A stretch of DNA of 56,876 nt, from NCBI RefSeq assembly GCF_008692605.1, contig NZ_LFCT01000032.1:1-56876 (forward strand), read 5' to 3'. Each line of letters begins with the position of its first letter. The stretch's first letter is position 1. A program made the translations under genes and the position numbers. The notes under the pieces are model-generated. The model did no database searches, was not told where the DNA came from, and saw nothing but the letters and a program-made list of their open reading frames with translations. This stretch comes from Sphingobium estronivorans. GTDB lineage: Bacteria; Pseudomonadota; Alphaproteobacteria; Sphingomonadales; Sphingomonadaceae. Of the stretch, positions 1 to 8,800 are shown one piece after another.

Positions 1-178
1 AGTCATTTTATGAGTTTACGGCCTAAGGCAGCCATCCAATATACTGCGAAATCTGAAAGGGAATTCAACTTTGAGCGAATTGGGCAAATTCCGGGCAAGC
101 GCGCCGAGCCGATTCGCTATCAAATTGATTTTAAACAATAAAATCACAACCACCCATCGCATTGACATCGCAGGGGTC

Positions 179-195
179 GCAAGTTCAATCCTTGC
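179..195 (+). other. tRNA T-arm-like hairpin (possible tRNA 3' fragment)
   Basis: GCAAG-TTCAATC-CTTGC forms a 5-bp stem with a 7-nt TTCAATC loop, the geometry of a tRNA T-arm. It is followed by sequence reading CTTATGCGGACCA. No matching 5' acceptor strand or anticodon arm is visible upstream, so at most this is a 3' tRNA fragment such as an attachment-site scar. Chance similarity is quite possible. Confidence 0.2.
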
Positions 196-268
196 CTTAT
201 GCGGACCACGCATCTGCGATATCGATGGAGGCCGTATGAGAAAATTATCTCATTGCTGGGTTTTCTGA

Positions 269-353
269 GGCGGAGAAGCGGGGTCGAACCCGCTTTACAA
301 GCCTGAACGGGCAGGTGCATCGCCAAGCGCTTTGCCATGCAGCTATACCGGCC
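269..353 (-). other. tRNA-like cloverleaf, probably a tRNA pseudogene
   Basis: Read on the minus strand, the ends (GGCCGGT and CTCCGCC) pair at 5 of 7 positions. Between them lie three hairpins in tRNA order: a D-like arm (TGCAT/ATGCA with a long loop), an anticodon-like arm (CCTG/CAGG, 6-nt loop CCCGTT) and a T-like arm (AAGCGGG/CCCGCTT, 6-nt loop TTCGAC). Both the anticodon and T loops are one base short of the canonical 7, there is no CCA end, and the element is 85 nt long. I favour a degenerate tRNA; an atypical tRNA or tRNA-like small RNA is possible. Confidence 0.3.
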
Positions 354-449
354 TGTCAGGAGAACGACCCTGGCAGTTTTGCACGGTCTTCATCAATACA
401 CGAGCACCACGGCCCACCTTAGAAATTCGCCCTCGACGCGCTGAAGGAA

Positions 450-468
450 TTGCCGACAGTGTCGGCAA
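450..468. promoter_or_regulatory. Perfect 19-bp palindrome, possible operator
   Basis: TTGCCGACAGTGTCGGCAA has 9-bp arms around one central base. It sits about 200 bp upstream of mtnN and just before the transposase remnant. Its size and symmetry suit a dimeric repressor operator or the end of a mobile element. No cognate regulator is encoded nearby. Confidence 0.35.
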
Positions 469-512
469 AGCCGTCTTCACCCGCCCGAGACATGCCTAGG
501 GCGCAGATGTGA

Positions 513-608
513 CCTAATTTGCCCAAGTGCAAAGGCTTCCTCTATCTGGCGGTCATCATGGATTGGGTGAGCCGGAAGGGGCTGACCTCGCTACCGATAC
601 GTGCTTAA
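513..608 (+). pseudogene. IS3-type transposase (OrfB) remnant
   Basis: The frame ending at the TAA at 606-608 reads KGFLYLAVIMDWVSRK (531-578). This is the highly recognisable segment around the second catalytic Asp of IS3-family OrfB transposases, whose usual form is RGFLYLVAIMDWFSRKVL. It is bounded by a stop codon at 510-512 and another at 606-608, and the flanking residues do not match the family, so only about 20 codons survive. There is no inverted repeat or intact IS around it. It cannot encode a functional protein and marks an old insertion event. Confidence 0.6.
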
Positions 609-670
609 GCGCATTTCGGGCCCGGCTGCCCTGCCCAGATGAACGAAGAGACGAAAAAGAGGGGACGACC

Positions 671-1288
671 ATGGCCTGTGCCGCAACGATTGCCAACAAG
701 CAAGTTCTGTTCGTCATGGCAGTGGAGAATGAATATGGCCCACACCTTAAGACCCGCTTCGATCCGCTGATGATCGGCGTCGGCCCGGTGGAGGCCGCGC
801 TCAACACGGACCTTGCGCTTCAGCAACTGGATCAGGACCGAAACCTGCCCGATCTCGTCGTTTCGCTGGGATCGGCGGGATCGCGTGTCTGCGCCGTGGG
901 TGACGTTTATCAGGTCGCCAGTGTGTCCTGGCGCGACATGGATGCTTCTCGCCTGGGCTTTCCGAAGGGCGTCACGCCCTTTTCCGATCATCCCGCCGAA
1001 CTGCCGCTGCACACACCGCTGGAACTGCGCGCTGCGCGGCTTTCCACCGGCGCGAATATCGTGGGCGGCGAGGATTATGCCGCGATCGACGCCGACATGG
1101 TCGACATGGAAACCTTTGCGGTGGTCCGTGCCTGCCAGCGTTTCAGCGTGCCGGTCATGGGGCTGCGCGGCATTTCTGACGGCCCCGGCGAATTGTCGGA
1201 CATGCTGGGATGGACGCAATTGCTGGCGCTGCTTGACCAACGGCTGGCAGAGGCGGTCGACATGCTGGCGGATGCCTTGCGGCCATAA
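671..1288 (+). CDS. mtnN: 5'-methylthioadenosine/S-adenosylhomocysteine nucleosidase-like protein
   Basis: The predicted 205-residue protein belongs to the purine nucleosidase/phosphorylase fold. Such enzymes cleave adenine from methylthioadenosine or S-adenosylhomocysteine in the cytoplasm (methionine salvage). Visible family features are AVENEYG near residue 17 (general-acid Glu), LGSAG at 66-70, the VDMETFA nucleoside-binding motif at 144-150, and the catalytic Asp at 170 in ISDGPGE. I chose the ATG at 671 because GAGGGGA lies just upstream; an earlier in-frame start at 527 would run through the transposase debris. It is slightly shorter than E. coli MTAN (232). Substrate preference within the family is not determined by sequence alone. 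Confidence 0.75.
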   Translation: MACAATIANKQVLFVMAVENEYGPHLKTRFDPLMIGVGPVEAALNTDLALQQLDQDRNLPDLVVSLGSAGSRVCAVGDVYQVASVSWRDMDASRLGFPKGVTPFSDHPAELPLHTPLELRAARLSTGANIVGGEDYAAIDADMVDMETFAVVRACQRFSVPVMGLRGISDGPGELSDMLGWTQLLALLDQRLAEAVDMLADALRP

Positions 1289-1316
1289 ACCCACCAAAAG
1301 GTGCACGACCGCCCGT

Positions 1317-1853
1317 TCAGTGCCCTTCAAAGGCGATGATCGCGGTCGATGACACGCCATCGGCTTCCAGAGCCGCCATTCCGCCCAGATCGGGCAGGTC
1401 GATGGCGAACAGCGCCATCAGCACCGACGCCCCCTGCTCACGAATCAACTGCGCCGCCGCCAGCGCCGTGCCGCCGGTCGCGATCAGATCATCGACCAGC
1501 AGCGCCCGTGCACCCTCGGGAATCTGCCCCTCATGAAGTTCCAGCCGGTCGGTGCCATATTCCAGCACATAATCGATGCCAACGGTCTTGCCCGGCAGCT
1601 TGCCTTTCTTGCGCACCGGCACAAAGCCCGCGCCCAGCGCATGGGCCAGCGCCGCCCCCAGGATAAAGCCCCGTGCCTCGATCCCGACGATCAGGTCCGG
1701 GTCCAGCGGTCGGGCAACCGCCGCCATGCGCTCGATCAGTTCGGCCAGCCCCTGCCCGTCCGCCAGCAAGGTGGTGATGTCCCGGAACTGGATACCCGGC
1801 TTGGGGAAGTCGGGAATGGTGCGGACCAGGGCCGCCAGACTGTCAGCGCTCAT
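1317..1853 (-). CDS. apt: Adenine phosphoribosyltransferase
   Basis: The 178-residue protein salvages adenine to AMP using PRPP in the cytoplasm. Family marks are [12 protein letters not shown] near the N-terminus, [17 protein letters not shown] in the middle, and the PRPP-binding loop [14 protein letters not shown]. The length equals typical Apt (about 175-180). The ATG at 1853 has GAAGG upstream; a TTG four codons earlier is less likely. It converges with mtnN across 28 bp. The pairing is metabolically sensible, since MtnN releases adenine and Apt recycles it. It lies downstream of petC but is separated from it by a terminator-like hairpin. Confidence 0.93.
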   Translation of the reverse strand: MSADSLAALVRTIPDFPKPGIQFRDITTLLADGQGLAELIERMAAVARPLDPDLIVGIEARGFILGAALAHALGAGFVPVRKKGKLPGKTVGIDYVLEYGTDRLELHEGQIPEGARALLVDDLIATGGTALAAAQLIREQGASVLMALFAIDLPDLGGMAALEADGVSSTAIIAFEGH

Positions 1854-1863
1854 ACAAGCCTTC

Positions 1864-1896
1864 AAAAGAAAAGGGGGCCCGGTTTCCCGTGCCCCC
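1864..1896 (-). terminator. Rho-independent terminator after petC
   Basis: On the minus strand GGGGGC and GCCCCC (1891-1896 and 1873-1878) form a stem, followed by TTTTCTTTTG. It sits between the end of the petABC operon and the start of apt. Confidence 0.65.
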
Positions 1897-1922
1897 TGCG
1901 ATGTTTCTGTTGCAGGCCGCGA

Positions 1923-2771
1923 TCAGGCGGCCTTTTTCTTGTCCGCCCAGATATTCTGATAGGCCATATAAGCCAAGCCCGTTGCGATCAGCAGGAAGAA
2001 GATCGTCGCCAGGCCCGCACGGCGGCGGTTTTCCAGCTTGGGTTCGGCGGTCCACGTCAGGAAGGCCGCAACGTCCTGCGCCATCTGGTCGACGCTCGCC
2101 TTGGTGCCGTCGCCATAGGTCACCTGGCCATCGGCCGTCAGCGGCGGCGCCATGGCAAGGTTCAGGTTGGCGAAATAGGGATTGTAGTGCAGCCCCTGCG
2201 GCGTCTTGGCATCGGGAAATTCCTTCAGCAACTCTGCCGGCTGCGGCTGGAAGCCGGTGATCAGCGAATAGACATAGGCGCTGCCATGATGGCGGGCCTT
2301 GGTCATCAGCGACAGATCCGGCGGGATCGCATTGTTGTTCGCCGCGGCCGCCGCGACGTTGTTCGCGAAGGGCTTGGGGAAATAATCCGCCGGCACCGGC
2401 GCGCGGGTCGACATCTCGCCCGTCTTGGGATCGACGTCGGGGGTCTTGATCGCCCAGTTCTTGGCGATCGCCTTGATCTCCGCATCATTATAGCCAATGC
2501 CCTTGAGATCGCGGAACGCCACGAATTTCAGGCTGTGGCAGGCCGAGCAGACCTCCTTGAACACCTGGAACCCGCGCTGCAACTGCGCCTGATCGAACGT
2601 GCCGAAGGGCCCGTCGAACGAGAAGGACACATGTTTGGGATCGCGGTGGAATTCATGCTCCACCGTGACCGCCGGCGGCTCGGTGACATAGGCCACCGCG
2701 CCGACCAGGAAGGAAATCAGCAGCCAGCCGGAAAAGAAGAGGCCGACAAGAAATGCGCCGATGCGAACCAT
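1923..2771 (-). CDS. petC: Cytochrome c1 of the bc1 complex
   Basis: The 282-residue protein is the c-type haem subunit of ubiquinol:cytochrome c reductase. It passes electrons from the Rieske centre to soluble cytochrome c on the periplasmic side. The haem site CSACH is at 75-79, with the probable axial Met in AMAPPL. An N-terminal hydrophobic segment (about 5-30) acts as signal or anchor, and a C-terminal membrane helix lies near 255-275 ahead of a basic tail. It is the third gene of petA-petB-petC, 15 bp after petB. Confidence 0.96.
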   Translation of the reverse strand: MVRIGAFLVGLFFSGWLLISFLVGAVAYVTEPPAVTVEHEFHRDPKHVSFSFDGPFGTFDQAQLQRGFQVFKEVCSACHSLKFVAFRDLKGIGYNDAEIKAIAKNWAIKTPDVDPKTGEMSTRAPVPADYFPKPFANNVAAAAANNNAIPPDLSLMTKARHHGSAYVYSLITGFQPQPAELLKEFPDAKTPQGLHYNPYFANLNLAMAPPLTADGQVTYGDGTKASVDQMAQDVAAFLTWTAEPKLENRRRAGLATIFFLLIATGLAYMAYQNIWADKKKAA

Positions 2772-2786
2772 GTTCTGTCTACCCCC

Positions 2787-4079
2787 TTATTCGGCCGGGA
2801 CCGCGACGGGTTCGCCGTCGGTCTTGCCATATTTCGCCAGCACTGCCTCGGTAATCGAATTGGGCAGCGGCAGCGGTTTTTCGAAGCGCGAGATAAGCGG
2901 CAGGATGATCAGGAAGTGCGCGAAATAATAGGCCGCGGCCACCTGCGAGATCATCACATAGGGTTCCGCCGCCGGCGCGCCGCCGCAATAGCCCAGGATC
3001 AGCACGTCAATGATCAGGATCCAGAAGAATTTGCGGAAGGTCGGCCGGTAGCTGCCCGAACGCACCGCCGAGGTATCGAGCCAGGGCAGGAAGAAGAGCA
3101 GCAGGATCGACGCGAACATCGCCAGCACGCCCAGCAGCTTCGCCGGCACGAAGAAGAAGTCCACCGTGAAGGCACGCAGGATCGCGTAGAAGGGCCAGAA
3201 ATACCATTCCGGCACGATATGCGCAGGCGTCGAGAGCGGGTTCGCCTCGATATAGTTATCGGGGTGACCCAGATAGTTGGGCGCGTAGAACAGCAGGATC
3301 GCGAACAGGATCAGGAACACGCCCGCCCCGAAACCGTCCTTCGCGGTGTAATAGGGATGGAAGGGCACAGTGTCCTGCGGTCCCTTCACTTCCACGCCGG
3401 TCGGGTTGGACGAGCCGGGAATATGCAGCGCCCAGATGTGCAGGATCACGACCGCCGCGATCACGAAGGGCAGCAGGAAGTGCAGCGAGAAAAAGCGGTT
3501 CAGCGACGCGTTGCCGGGTGCGAAACCGCCTAGCAGCCAGGTCTGGATCGGCTCGCCCACTACGGGGATCGCGCCGAACAGGCCGGTGATGACCTTCGCG
3601 CCCCAATAGCTCATCTGTCCCCAGGGCAGCACATAGCCCATGAAGGCGGTCGCCATCATCAGCAGGAAGATGACGAGGCCCAGCAGCCACACCATTTCGC
3701 GCGGCGCCTTGTAGGACCCGAAATAGAGGCCGCGGAAAATGTGGAGATAGACCACGATGAAGAAGAAGCTGGCGCCGGTCGCATGGGCATAGCGCATCAG
3801 CCAGCCCGCGTTCACGTCGCGCATCGTCTGTTCGACAGTGGCGAAGGCCACGGCGGTATTGGCGCCATAATGCATCGCCATGATGATGCCGGTGACGATC
3901 TGGATCATCAGCGCCAGCCCTGCGAGCACGCCGAAATTCCAGAAATAGTTGAGGTTGCGCGGCACCGGATAGCCCGCGCCCACGGCGTTGTAGACGAGGC
4001 GCGGCAACGGCAGCTTCTCGTCGACCCACTGCATCACCGGATGCTTGGGGGTATATTGCTCAGCCCAAGGAAAGCTCAT
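2787..4079 (-). CDS. petB: Cytochrome b of the bc1 complex
   Basis: The 430-residue polytopic membrane protein carries the two b haems and both quinone sites of the bc1 complex. The Qo-site PEWY motif is present in [29 protein letters not shown], and the paired His-containing helices ([28 protein letters not shown]) are typical of full-length bacterial cytochrome b. The C-terminal helices are included, so it is not the split b6/subunit IV form. It sits 11 bp after petA and 15 bp before petC in one transcription unit. Confidence 0.97.
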   Translation of the reverse strand: MSFPWAEQYTPKHPVMQWVDEKLPLPRLVYNAVGAGYPVPRNLNYFWNFGVLAGLALMIQIVTGIIMAMHYGANTAVAFATVEQTMRDVNAGWLMRYAHATGASFFFIVVYLHIFRGLYFGSYKAPREMVWLLGLVIFLLMMATAFMGYVLPWGQMSYWGAKVITGLFGAIPVVGEPIQTWLLGGFAPGNASLNRFFSLHFLLPFVIAAVVILHIWALHIPGSSNPTGVEVKGPQDTVPFHPYYTAKDGFGAGVFLILFAILLFYAPNYLGHPDNYIEANPLSTPAHIVPEWYFWPFYAILRAFTVDFFFVPAKLLGVLAMFASILLLFFLPWLDTSAVRSGSYRPTFRKFFWILIIDVLILGYCGGAPAAEPYVMISQVAAAYYFAHFLIILPLISRFEKPLPLPNSITEAVLAKYGKTDGEPVAVPAE

Positions 4080-4090
4080 CTTCTACCCCC

Positions 4091-4672
4091 TCAACCCACA
4101 AGAATGGCAGTATCGGAAGTGAAGCTGTACTTCGGCACTTCCAGGTTCTTAGGCGCGGGGCCTTTGCGGATACGGGCGGCAGTGTCGTAGGAAGACCCGT
4201 GGCAGGGGCAGAAATAGCCACCGAATTCGCCGCGATTCTCACCCTCGCCCGCGCCCAGCGGCACGCAGCCGAGATGGGTGCAGACGCCCATGGTGATCAG
4301 CCACTGCTTCTTGCCGTCGACGGTCCGCTGCTCCAGCGTCTGCGGATCGCGCAGGGAGGCAATGTCGACCTTGTCGGCCTCGGCGATTTCCTTGTCGGTC
4401 AGATGCCGGACGAAGAGCGGCTGCGACCGGAAAGTCGTCTTGATCGCCTGTCCGGGCTGGATGGAGGAAAGATCAACTTCGGTCGACGCCAGCGCCAACA
4501 CGTCCGCACTGGGGTTCATCTGATCGATCAGCGGCACCACGACCGCGACCGCGCCGACACCCGCGAAGCTCACGGCGGCGATGTTGATGAAATCGCGGCG
4601 GCGAACCCCGTCGCTGCCACTTCCACCGGAGACGGTGGCCCCTTCACTCTCCATATGTTCAACGATCGCCAT
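4091..4672 (-). CDS. petA: Rieske iron-sulfur subunit of the bc1 complex
   Basis: The 193-residue protein has a twin-arginine-like N-terminus (RRRDFI, about residue 25) and one membrane anchor, as in other Rieske subunits exported folded by Tat. The [2Fe-2S] ligand boxes CTHLGC and CPCHGS are intact. It takes electrons from ubiquinol at the Qo site and hands them to cytochrome c1. The ATG at 4672 has GAGGTG upstream; a TTG six codons earlier is less convincing. It is the first gene of petABC and is divergent from trmL. Confidence 0.96.
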   Translation of the reverse strand: MAIVEHMESEGATVSGGSGSDGVRRRDFINIAAVSFAGVGAVAVVVPLIDQMNPSADVLALASTEVDLSSIQPGQAIKTTFRSQPLFVRHLTDKEIAEADKVDIASLRDPQTLEQRTVDGKKQWLITMGVCTHLGCVPLGAGEGENRGEFGGYFCPCHGSSYDTAARIRKGPAPKNLEVPKYSFTSDTAILVG

Positions 4673-4881
4673 GCACCTCAACCCTTGCAAGAACGTCTCT
4701 GGCCCCGCCGCATCGCCGTCTTCAGCTATGATGTTCGGAAGATCCGCAGACGCCCATGCAAATGGATGCCGCCTTTCCCCCTTTGGCGCGGTTTGAAGGC
4801 CTGATAACCGTAGGATGCGTCATTTGCCAAGCAATTTAGACGGGCTATGAGAATTTGCCGCGCTGTTCTATGGCGCGCGCC

Positions 4882-5340
4882 ATGCGTATTGCCCTTTATC
4901 AACCCGAAATCGCCGGCAATGTCGGGGCCATTTTGCGCCTTGCCGCCTGTTTTTCCGTGCCGGTCGACATCATCATGCCGATGGGATTCGCCTTTTCCGA
5001 CGCGAAGCTGAAGCGGGCCGCGATGGATTATGGCGCCTCCGCCGATGTCACGCGCCACGCCAATTTCGAGGCCTTCGATGCCGTTCGCCGGGCCGAGGGG
5101 CGGCGGCTGATGCTGATGAGCAGCCACGCCTCCCAACGCCTGCCCGATGTCGAATTTCGTGACGACGACATTCTTCTCATGGGGTCGGAGAGCGCCGGAG
5201 TCCCCGACGCTGTGCGCGATTTGGCCGATGTCCGCGTGCGTATTCCAATGGCGCCGGGCTTCCGGTCCTTGAACATCGCCGTTTCCACGGGCATCGCGGT
5301 TGCCGAAGCCCTTCGCCAGACTGGAAGTTTCCCGCAATGA
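4882..5340 (+). CDS. trmL: tRNA (cytidine(34)-2'-O)-methyltransferase
   Basis: The protein of about 152 residues is a short SPOUT-class methyltransferase. In E. coli TrmL methylates the 2'-O of the wobble base in leucine tRNAs. Family signatures are LYQPEIAGNVGAILRL at the start, MGSESAGVP (SAM-binding knot) and PMAPGFRSLNIAVSTGIAV at the C-terminus. I chose ATG 4882 because homologues begin just before LYQPEI; ATG 4870 is in frame and cannot be excluded, and neither has a clear ribosome-binding site. It overlaps hemF by 4 bp (ATGA), so the two are co-translated. Confidence 0.9.
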   Translation: MRIALYQPEIAGNVGAILRLAACFSVPVDIIMPMGFAFSDAKLKRAAMDYGASADVTRHANFEAFDAVRRAEGRRLMLMSSHASQRLPDVEFRDDDILLMGSESAGVPDAVRDLADVRVRIPMAPGFRSLNIAVSTGIAVAEALRQTGSFPQ

Positions 5341-6200
5341 GCCTGATCCTCGACCCGCAACAGCAAGCCGCCCGCACCTGGTTCGAGTCGCTGAGAGATC
5401 GCATCTGCGCCGAATTCGAGGCGATCGAGCGCGAGGCGGGATCGGACGCCCGCTTCGACTATCTCGCCTGGGACCGCGAAGCGCCCGACCTCGCCCCGGG
5501 AGAAGGCGGCGGCGGCGTGCGCGGCGTCATGAAGGGCAAGGTGTTCGAAAAGGTCGGCGTCAATGTCTCGACCGTGAGCGGCACCTTCTCGCCCGAATTC
5601 GCCAAGACCATCCATGGCGCGGGCGAGGACCCGAATTTCTTCGCCACCGGCATCAGCCTGGTCGCGCACATGGCCAATCCGCATGTCCCCGCCGTGCACA
5701 TGAACACGCGCTATCTGGTGACATCGAAGCGCTGGTTCGGCGGCGGCGCGGACCTCAACCCCCCGCTTCCCCGCGATGAGGACACCGCCCATTTCCATGC
5801 CGTGCTGAAGGCCGCCTGCGACGCCCATGACGCGCATCATTATCCCCGCTTCAAGGCATGGGCCGACAATTATTTCTTCATTCCCCACCGCGGCGTCCAT
5901 CGCGGCGTCGGCGGGATTTTCTACGATCATCTGGAATGCGCGGACGAAGCCGCTTTCGACGCCAATTTCGCCTTCACCCGCGATGTGGGCGAAGCCTTCC
6001 TCAAGGCGTTTCCGCCCATCGTCCGGCAGCGGATGCAGGAAAGCTGGTCGGAGGAGGATTATGCCCAGATGCTGGAATGGCGCGGGCGCTACGCCGAATT
6101 CAACCTGGTGCATGATCGCGGCACGCTCTTCGGGCTCAAGACCGGCGGCAATATCGACGCGATCCTGATGAGCCTGCCGCCCATGGCGAGCTGGAGCTGA
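5337..6200 (+). CDS. hemF: Oxygen-dependent coproporphyrinogen III oxidase
   Basis: The 287-residue enzyme decarboxylates two propionates of coproporphyrinogen III to give protoporphyrinogen IX, using O2, in the cytoplasm. Family blocks are present in order: VNVSTVSGTFSPEF, HVPAVHMNTRYL, WFGGGADLNPPLP, FFIPHRGVHRGVGGIFYD, and YAEFNLVHDRGTLFGLKTGG near the C-terminus. Length matches HemF (about 290-300). It overlaps trmL and is followed after 7 bp by a GNAT gene. An aerobic haem gene near the bc1 operon fits an aerobic lifestyle. Confidence 0.97.
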   Translation: MSLILDPQQQAARTWFESLRDRICAEFEAIEREAGSDARFDYLAWDREAPDLAPGEGGGGVRGVMKGKVFEKVGVNVSTVSGTFSPEFAKTIHGAGEDPNFFATGISLVAHMANPHVPAVHMNTRYLVTSKRWFGGGADLNPPLPRDEDTAHFHAVLKAACDAHDAHHYPRFKAWADNYFFIPHRGVHRGVGGIFYDHLECADEAAFDANFAFTRDVGEAFLKAFPPIVRQRMQESWSEEDYAQMLEWRGRYAEFNLVHDRGTLFGLKTGGNIDAILMSLPPMASWS

Positions 6201-6207
6201 GCCTTAT

Positions 6208-6792
6208 ATGAGCCTCAGCCCCGTCGCCAACGACCAGATCGCGACCATCGTCACCCATTTGGAGATGCGGGACAGGCCACGGCCTGCCCCCATCCCGCCC
6301 GCGCCGCTTCGGCTGGTGCCGTGGAAGGCGCCGACGCTGGAGAGCTATCGCGCACTGTTCCGGCGGGTGGGCGAACCGTGGCTCTGGTTCTCCCGTCTGG
6401 CGATGCCCGATGAGGAATTGAGTGCGATCGTCCATGATCCCGCCGTCGAGATCTACGCCATCACCGATCCGCGCGGCGTCGAGGTCGGGTTGCTGGAACT
6501 GGATTTCCGGTCGATGCCCGACTGCGAACTGGCCTTTTTCGGGCTGGTCCCGGATCTGAACGGCAAGGGCTTGGGCAAATGGCTGATGGCGCAGGCCAAG
6601 GCTTTGGCATGGCGCAAGGACGTAACCCGCTTTTGGGTGCACAGCTGCACGCTGGACAGTCCGGCGGCGCTCGGTTTCTACCGCAAGTCAGGCTTCGTCC
6701 CCACGAAGCGCGAGGTCGAAATGTTCGCCGACCCCCGCCTCGCCGGCCTGTTGCCGCGCGACGCCGCGCCGCATGTGCCGTTGCTGGGTTAG
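6208..6792 (+). CDS. GNAT-family N-acetyltransferase
   Basis: The 194-residue protein has the GNAT acetyl-CoA-binding pattern LVPDLNGKGLGKWLM (about 113-127, Q/RxxGxG/A type), preceded by a beta-strand region ELAFFG and followed by HSCTLDSPAALGFYRKSGF, a conserved C-terminal GNAT feature. The acetyl acceptor is unknown. It lies 7 bp after hemF in the trmL-hemF unit and its stop codon overlaps that of the convergent membrane-protein gene. The first 35 residues are not part of the fold and their role is unclear. Confidence 0.85.
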   Translation: MSLSPVANDQIATIVTHLEMRDRPRPAPIPPAPLRLVPWKAPTLESYRALFRRVGEPWLWFSRLAMPDEELSAIVHDPAVEIYAITDPRGVEVGLLELDFRSMPDCELAFFGLVPDLNGKGLGKWLMAQAKALAWRKDVTRFWVHSCTLDSPAALGFYRKSGFVPTKREVEMFADPRLAGLLPRDAAPHVPLLG

Positions 6793-7574
6793 CGCTCCGA
6801 CGCCTGACGGTACAGCCGGGACAGCATCACCAGCATATAGACCTGCACCACGGTGGAGACGGCGGCAGCCGCCACCCCGCCGATCAACCGCGCACCGTCG
6901 GTGCCCGCAATCAGGCGGCCCATAATGCCGAACACCGCCTGCGCGGCCGAACTGGCGATCAGCGACACCAGCGTCAGCACCGCGATCAGGCCCAGCAGAT
7001 GCCAGAAATGGCCCTTGGTCAGCCCCCAGCTCCGCTTCAGCGAGGCGACGACGCCCTCCTGCCCATCGATCACCACCGGGTTGAGCAGCACTAGCCGCAC
7101 GCCGACGAAAGCCAGCACCGCCACCATCGCCACCCCGAGCAACGGCGCCAGCAGACCGGGGGACACAGCGGCGATCACCATTCCCACGAGGGTCAGCACG
7201 ATCAAAGCCAACGCAATCGCCCCCCCGGCGACAAAGCTGGTCCCGATCAGCACGGGCAAGCGCGCCAGACTGAGGCGCAGCGCCTCTCCCACGCTGATAC
7301 CGGGCCGCAACGCCAGCGCGAACAGCGCCAACGATCCGAACCAGATGAGCAGCGCCGTCAGCAGCATCGCCAGCCCATAGCTGGCAGGTATCTGCGGCAG
7401 CGCGCCGCGCGGCTGCGACGCGGCCCAGGCGGTCAGTTCAGGCGGCGTCATCTCGCCCAATATGACACTGGGCAAGGCGATGAACAGCAGGGCGACGGGA
7501 AACAGCAGGCTGCTTTCGCGCGAGACGAAGGCGACCGCCTCCTCCCAAGCCTTGCCGATGGACATTGTCGCCAT
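6789..7574 (-). CDS. Integral membrane protein of unknown function
   Basis: The protein of about 261 residues has an amphipathic N-terminus (MSIGKAWEEAVAFVSRES) followed by roughly five or six hydrophobic segments, including one long conserved-looking block near the middle (PGISVGEALRLSLARLPVLIGTSF) with a C-terminal pair. The architecture resembles the glycerophosphoryl-diester/DUF-type cytoplasmic-membrane family common in sphingomonads, but I do not recognise a catalytic motif. Starts at 7574 or 7565 are both possible. It converges with the GNAT gene (4-bp stop overlap) and is divergent from lipB. Confidence 0.7.
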   Translation of the reverse strand: MATMSIGKAWEEAVAFVSRESSLLFPVALLFIALPSVILGEMTPPELTAWAASQPRGALPQIPASYGLAMLLTALLIWFGSLALFALALRPGISVGEALRLSLARLPVLIGTSFVAGGAIALALIVLTLVGMVIAAVSPGLLAPLLGVAMVAVLAFVGVRLVLLNPVVIDGQEGVVASLKRSWGLTKGHFWHLLGLIAVLTLVSLIASSAAQAVFGIMGRLIAGTDGARLIGGVAAAAVSTVVQVYMLVMLSRLYRQASER

Positions 7575-7651
7575 ATCTTTACGCCCTGTGATACGATGGA
7601 AAAACGCGCAGGAGACTTGATCGCTCGCTCGCGCCAAGTCAAGGAACCGCC

Positions 7652-8365
7652 ATGTCGTCCCTGCCCACATCCGCCGCCGTCCAAGGCATTGAATGGCGCG
7701 TCGAAAACACGCCCGTCGACTATCCCGTCGCGCTCGCGGACATGGAGGCGCGGGCGGCTGCGATCTTCGAAGGTCAGGCCAGCGAAAGGGTCTGGCTGCT
7801 GGAGCATCCGCCGCTCTACACGGCGGGTACCAGCGCCAATCCAGCCGAATTGCTCGACCCCCGCTTTCCCGTGCATGATGCCGGACGCGGAGGCCGATAT
7901 ACCTATCATGGTCCCGGCCAGCGTATCGGCTATCTCAACATCGACCTGCGCGAACGCGGCAAGGATGTGCGCAATTTCGTCCATCATCTGGAAGGCTGGA
8001 TGATCGACGGCTTGAGCGATCTCGGCATCGCCGCCCGCCGCGCGGAGGGCCGCATCGGCATCTGGACCGATGACCGGGACGGGCGGGAGGCAAAGATCGG
8101 CGCGCTCGGCATCCGGGTGCGGCGCTGGGTCACGCTTCACGGTTTTTCGATCAATGTCGATCCCGACCTGTCCCATTTCGGGGGCATCGTGCCGTGCGGT
8201 ATAGCCGAATATCCGGTGACCAGCATCGCCGCATTGGGCATGAAAGCGTCCATGGCGGAACTGGATGCAGCCCTTGAGCGTCATTTCCCTGCCTTTGTCA
8301 GCCGCCTGCGCCGCTGCCCCACCGACGATGGGGCGGGGGTTGAGCAATGCGGAACGGCCCGCTAG
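7652..8365 (+). CDS. lipB: Octanoyl-[acyl-carrier-protein] transferase
   Basis: The 237-residue protein transfers octanoate from ACP to lipoyl domains, the first step of lipoate synthesis. Motifs present are [31 protein letters not shown] (substrate-binding block), the invariant Lys in KIGALGIRV, and the catalytic Cys in IVPCGI. The C-terminal 20 residues beyond the fold are low-conservation. It is divergent from the membrane-protein gene and followed by a small lipoprotein gene. Confidence 0.96.
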   Translation: MSSLPTSAAVQGIEWRVENTPVDYPVALADMEARAAAIFEGQASERVWLLEHPPLYTAGTSANPAELLDPRFPVHDAGRGGRYTYHGPGQRIGYLNIDLRERGKDVRNFVHHLEGWMIDGLSDLGIAARRAEGRIGIWTDDRDGREAKIGALGIRVRRWVTLHGFSINVDPDLSHFGGIVPCGIAEYPVTSIAALGMKASMAELDAALERHFPAFVSRLRRCPTDDGAGVEQCGTAR

Positions 8366-8429
8366 GGTCGCGGCTTTCGCCAGGTGGGGGGCTACCGGGC
8401 ATGCTGAAACAGGCTTGATGGAGACCCGG

Positions 8430-8726
8430 ATGCGCCTTGACGCGAAGATGGTTTGTACGACGCTGATTTTGTCCGGCTGCATGGCGCTGGCGGCCTGCGG
8501 CGGCAAGGAAAAGAACACGACCGCCGTTCCGATGAATCATATGGAGGTGGTCGACGGCACTGCCACGGACGCCATGACCGATCTGGACGGCGTGCAGAGC
8601 GAAGGCGGCGCCCTGGCGCTGCCCGCGAACCGCAGCGACAACGCCGCCGCGCGCACGACCGCGCCGAAGCCGAAGGGCGGCGAGGAAAAACCGGCGGCGG
8701 ATACCGAAGTTCTCTCCGATCAATAG
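8430..8726 (+). CDS. Small lipoprotein of unknown function
   Basis: The 98-residue protein begins with a type II signal sequence, TLILSGCMALAACGG, whose lipobox LAAC puts the lipidated Cys at about residue 23. The mature part is polar and Ala/Lys/Pro-rich, consistent with a disordered tether. I recognise no domain. ATG 8430 is chosen because GGAG lies about 7 nt upstream; ATG 8418 is also in frame. It starts 64 bp after lipB and 74 bp before the next exported protein. Confidence 0.65.
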   Translation: MRLDAKMVCTTLILSGCMALAACGGKEKNTTAVPMNHMEVVDGTATDAMTDLDGVQSEGGALALPANRSDNAAARTTAPKPKGGEEKPAADTEVLSDQ

Positions 8727-8800
8727 GCTGGCGCCGACATTCAGGCGTGATACAGACAGAGACAATATTTCTTGCAGCCTTGTTTCCAGAGGGGATTTCG

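Larger units (their letters stand above)
1..670. other. Gene-poor left edge with mobile-element debris
   Basis: I find no intact gene here. The stretch is more AT-rich than the rest of the window between about 60 and 260. It contains a T-arm-like hairpin (179-195), a tRNA-like cloverleaf on the minus strand (269-353), a perfect 19-bp palindrome (450-468) and a piece of an IS3-type transposase (513-608). The combination suggests a decayed insertion or integration site just upstream of mtnN. This is inference from adjacency. Confidence 0.5.

Noticed and set aside
1533..3533. Long plus-strand open frame across apt and petC-petB
   Set aside because: It crosses three real genes and their terminator, and has Arg/His-rich composition without a known domain.
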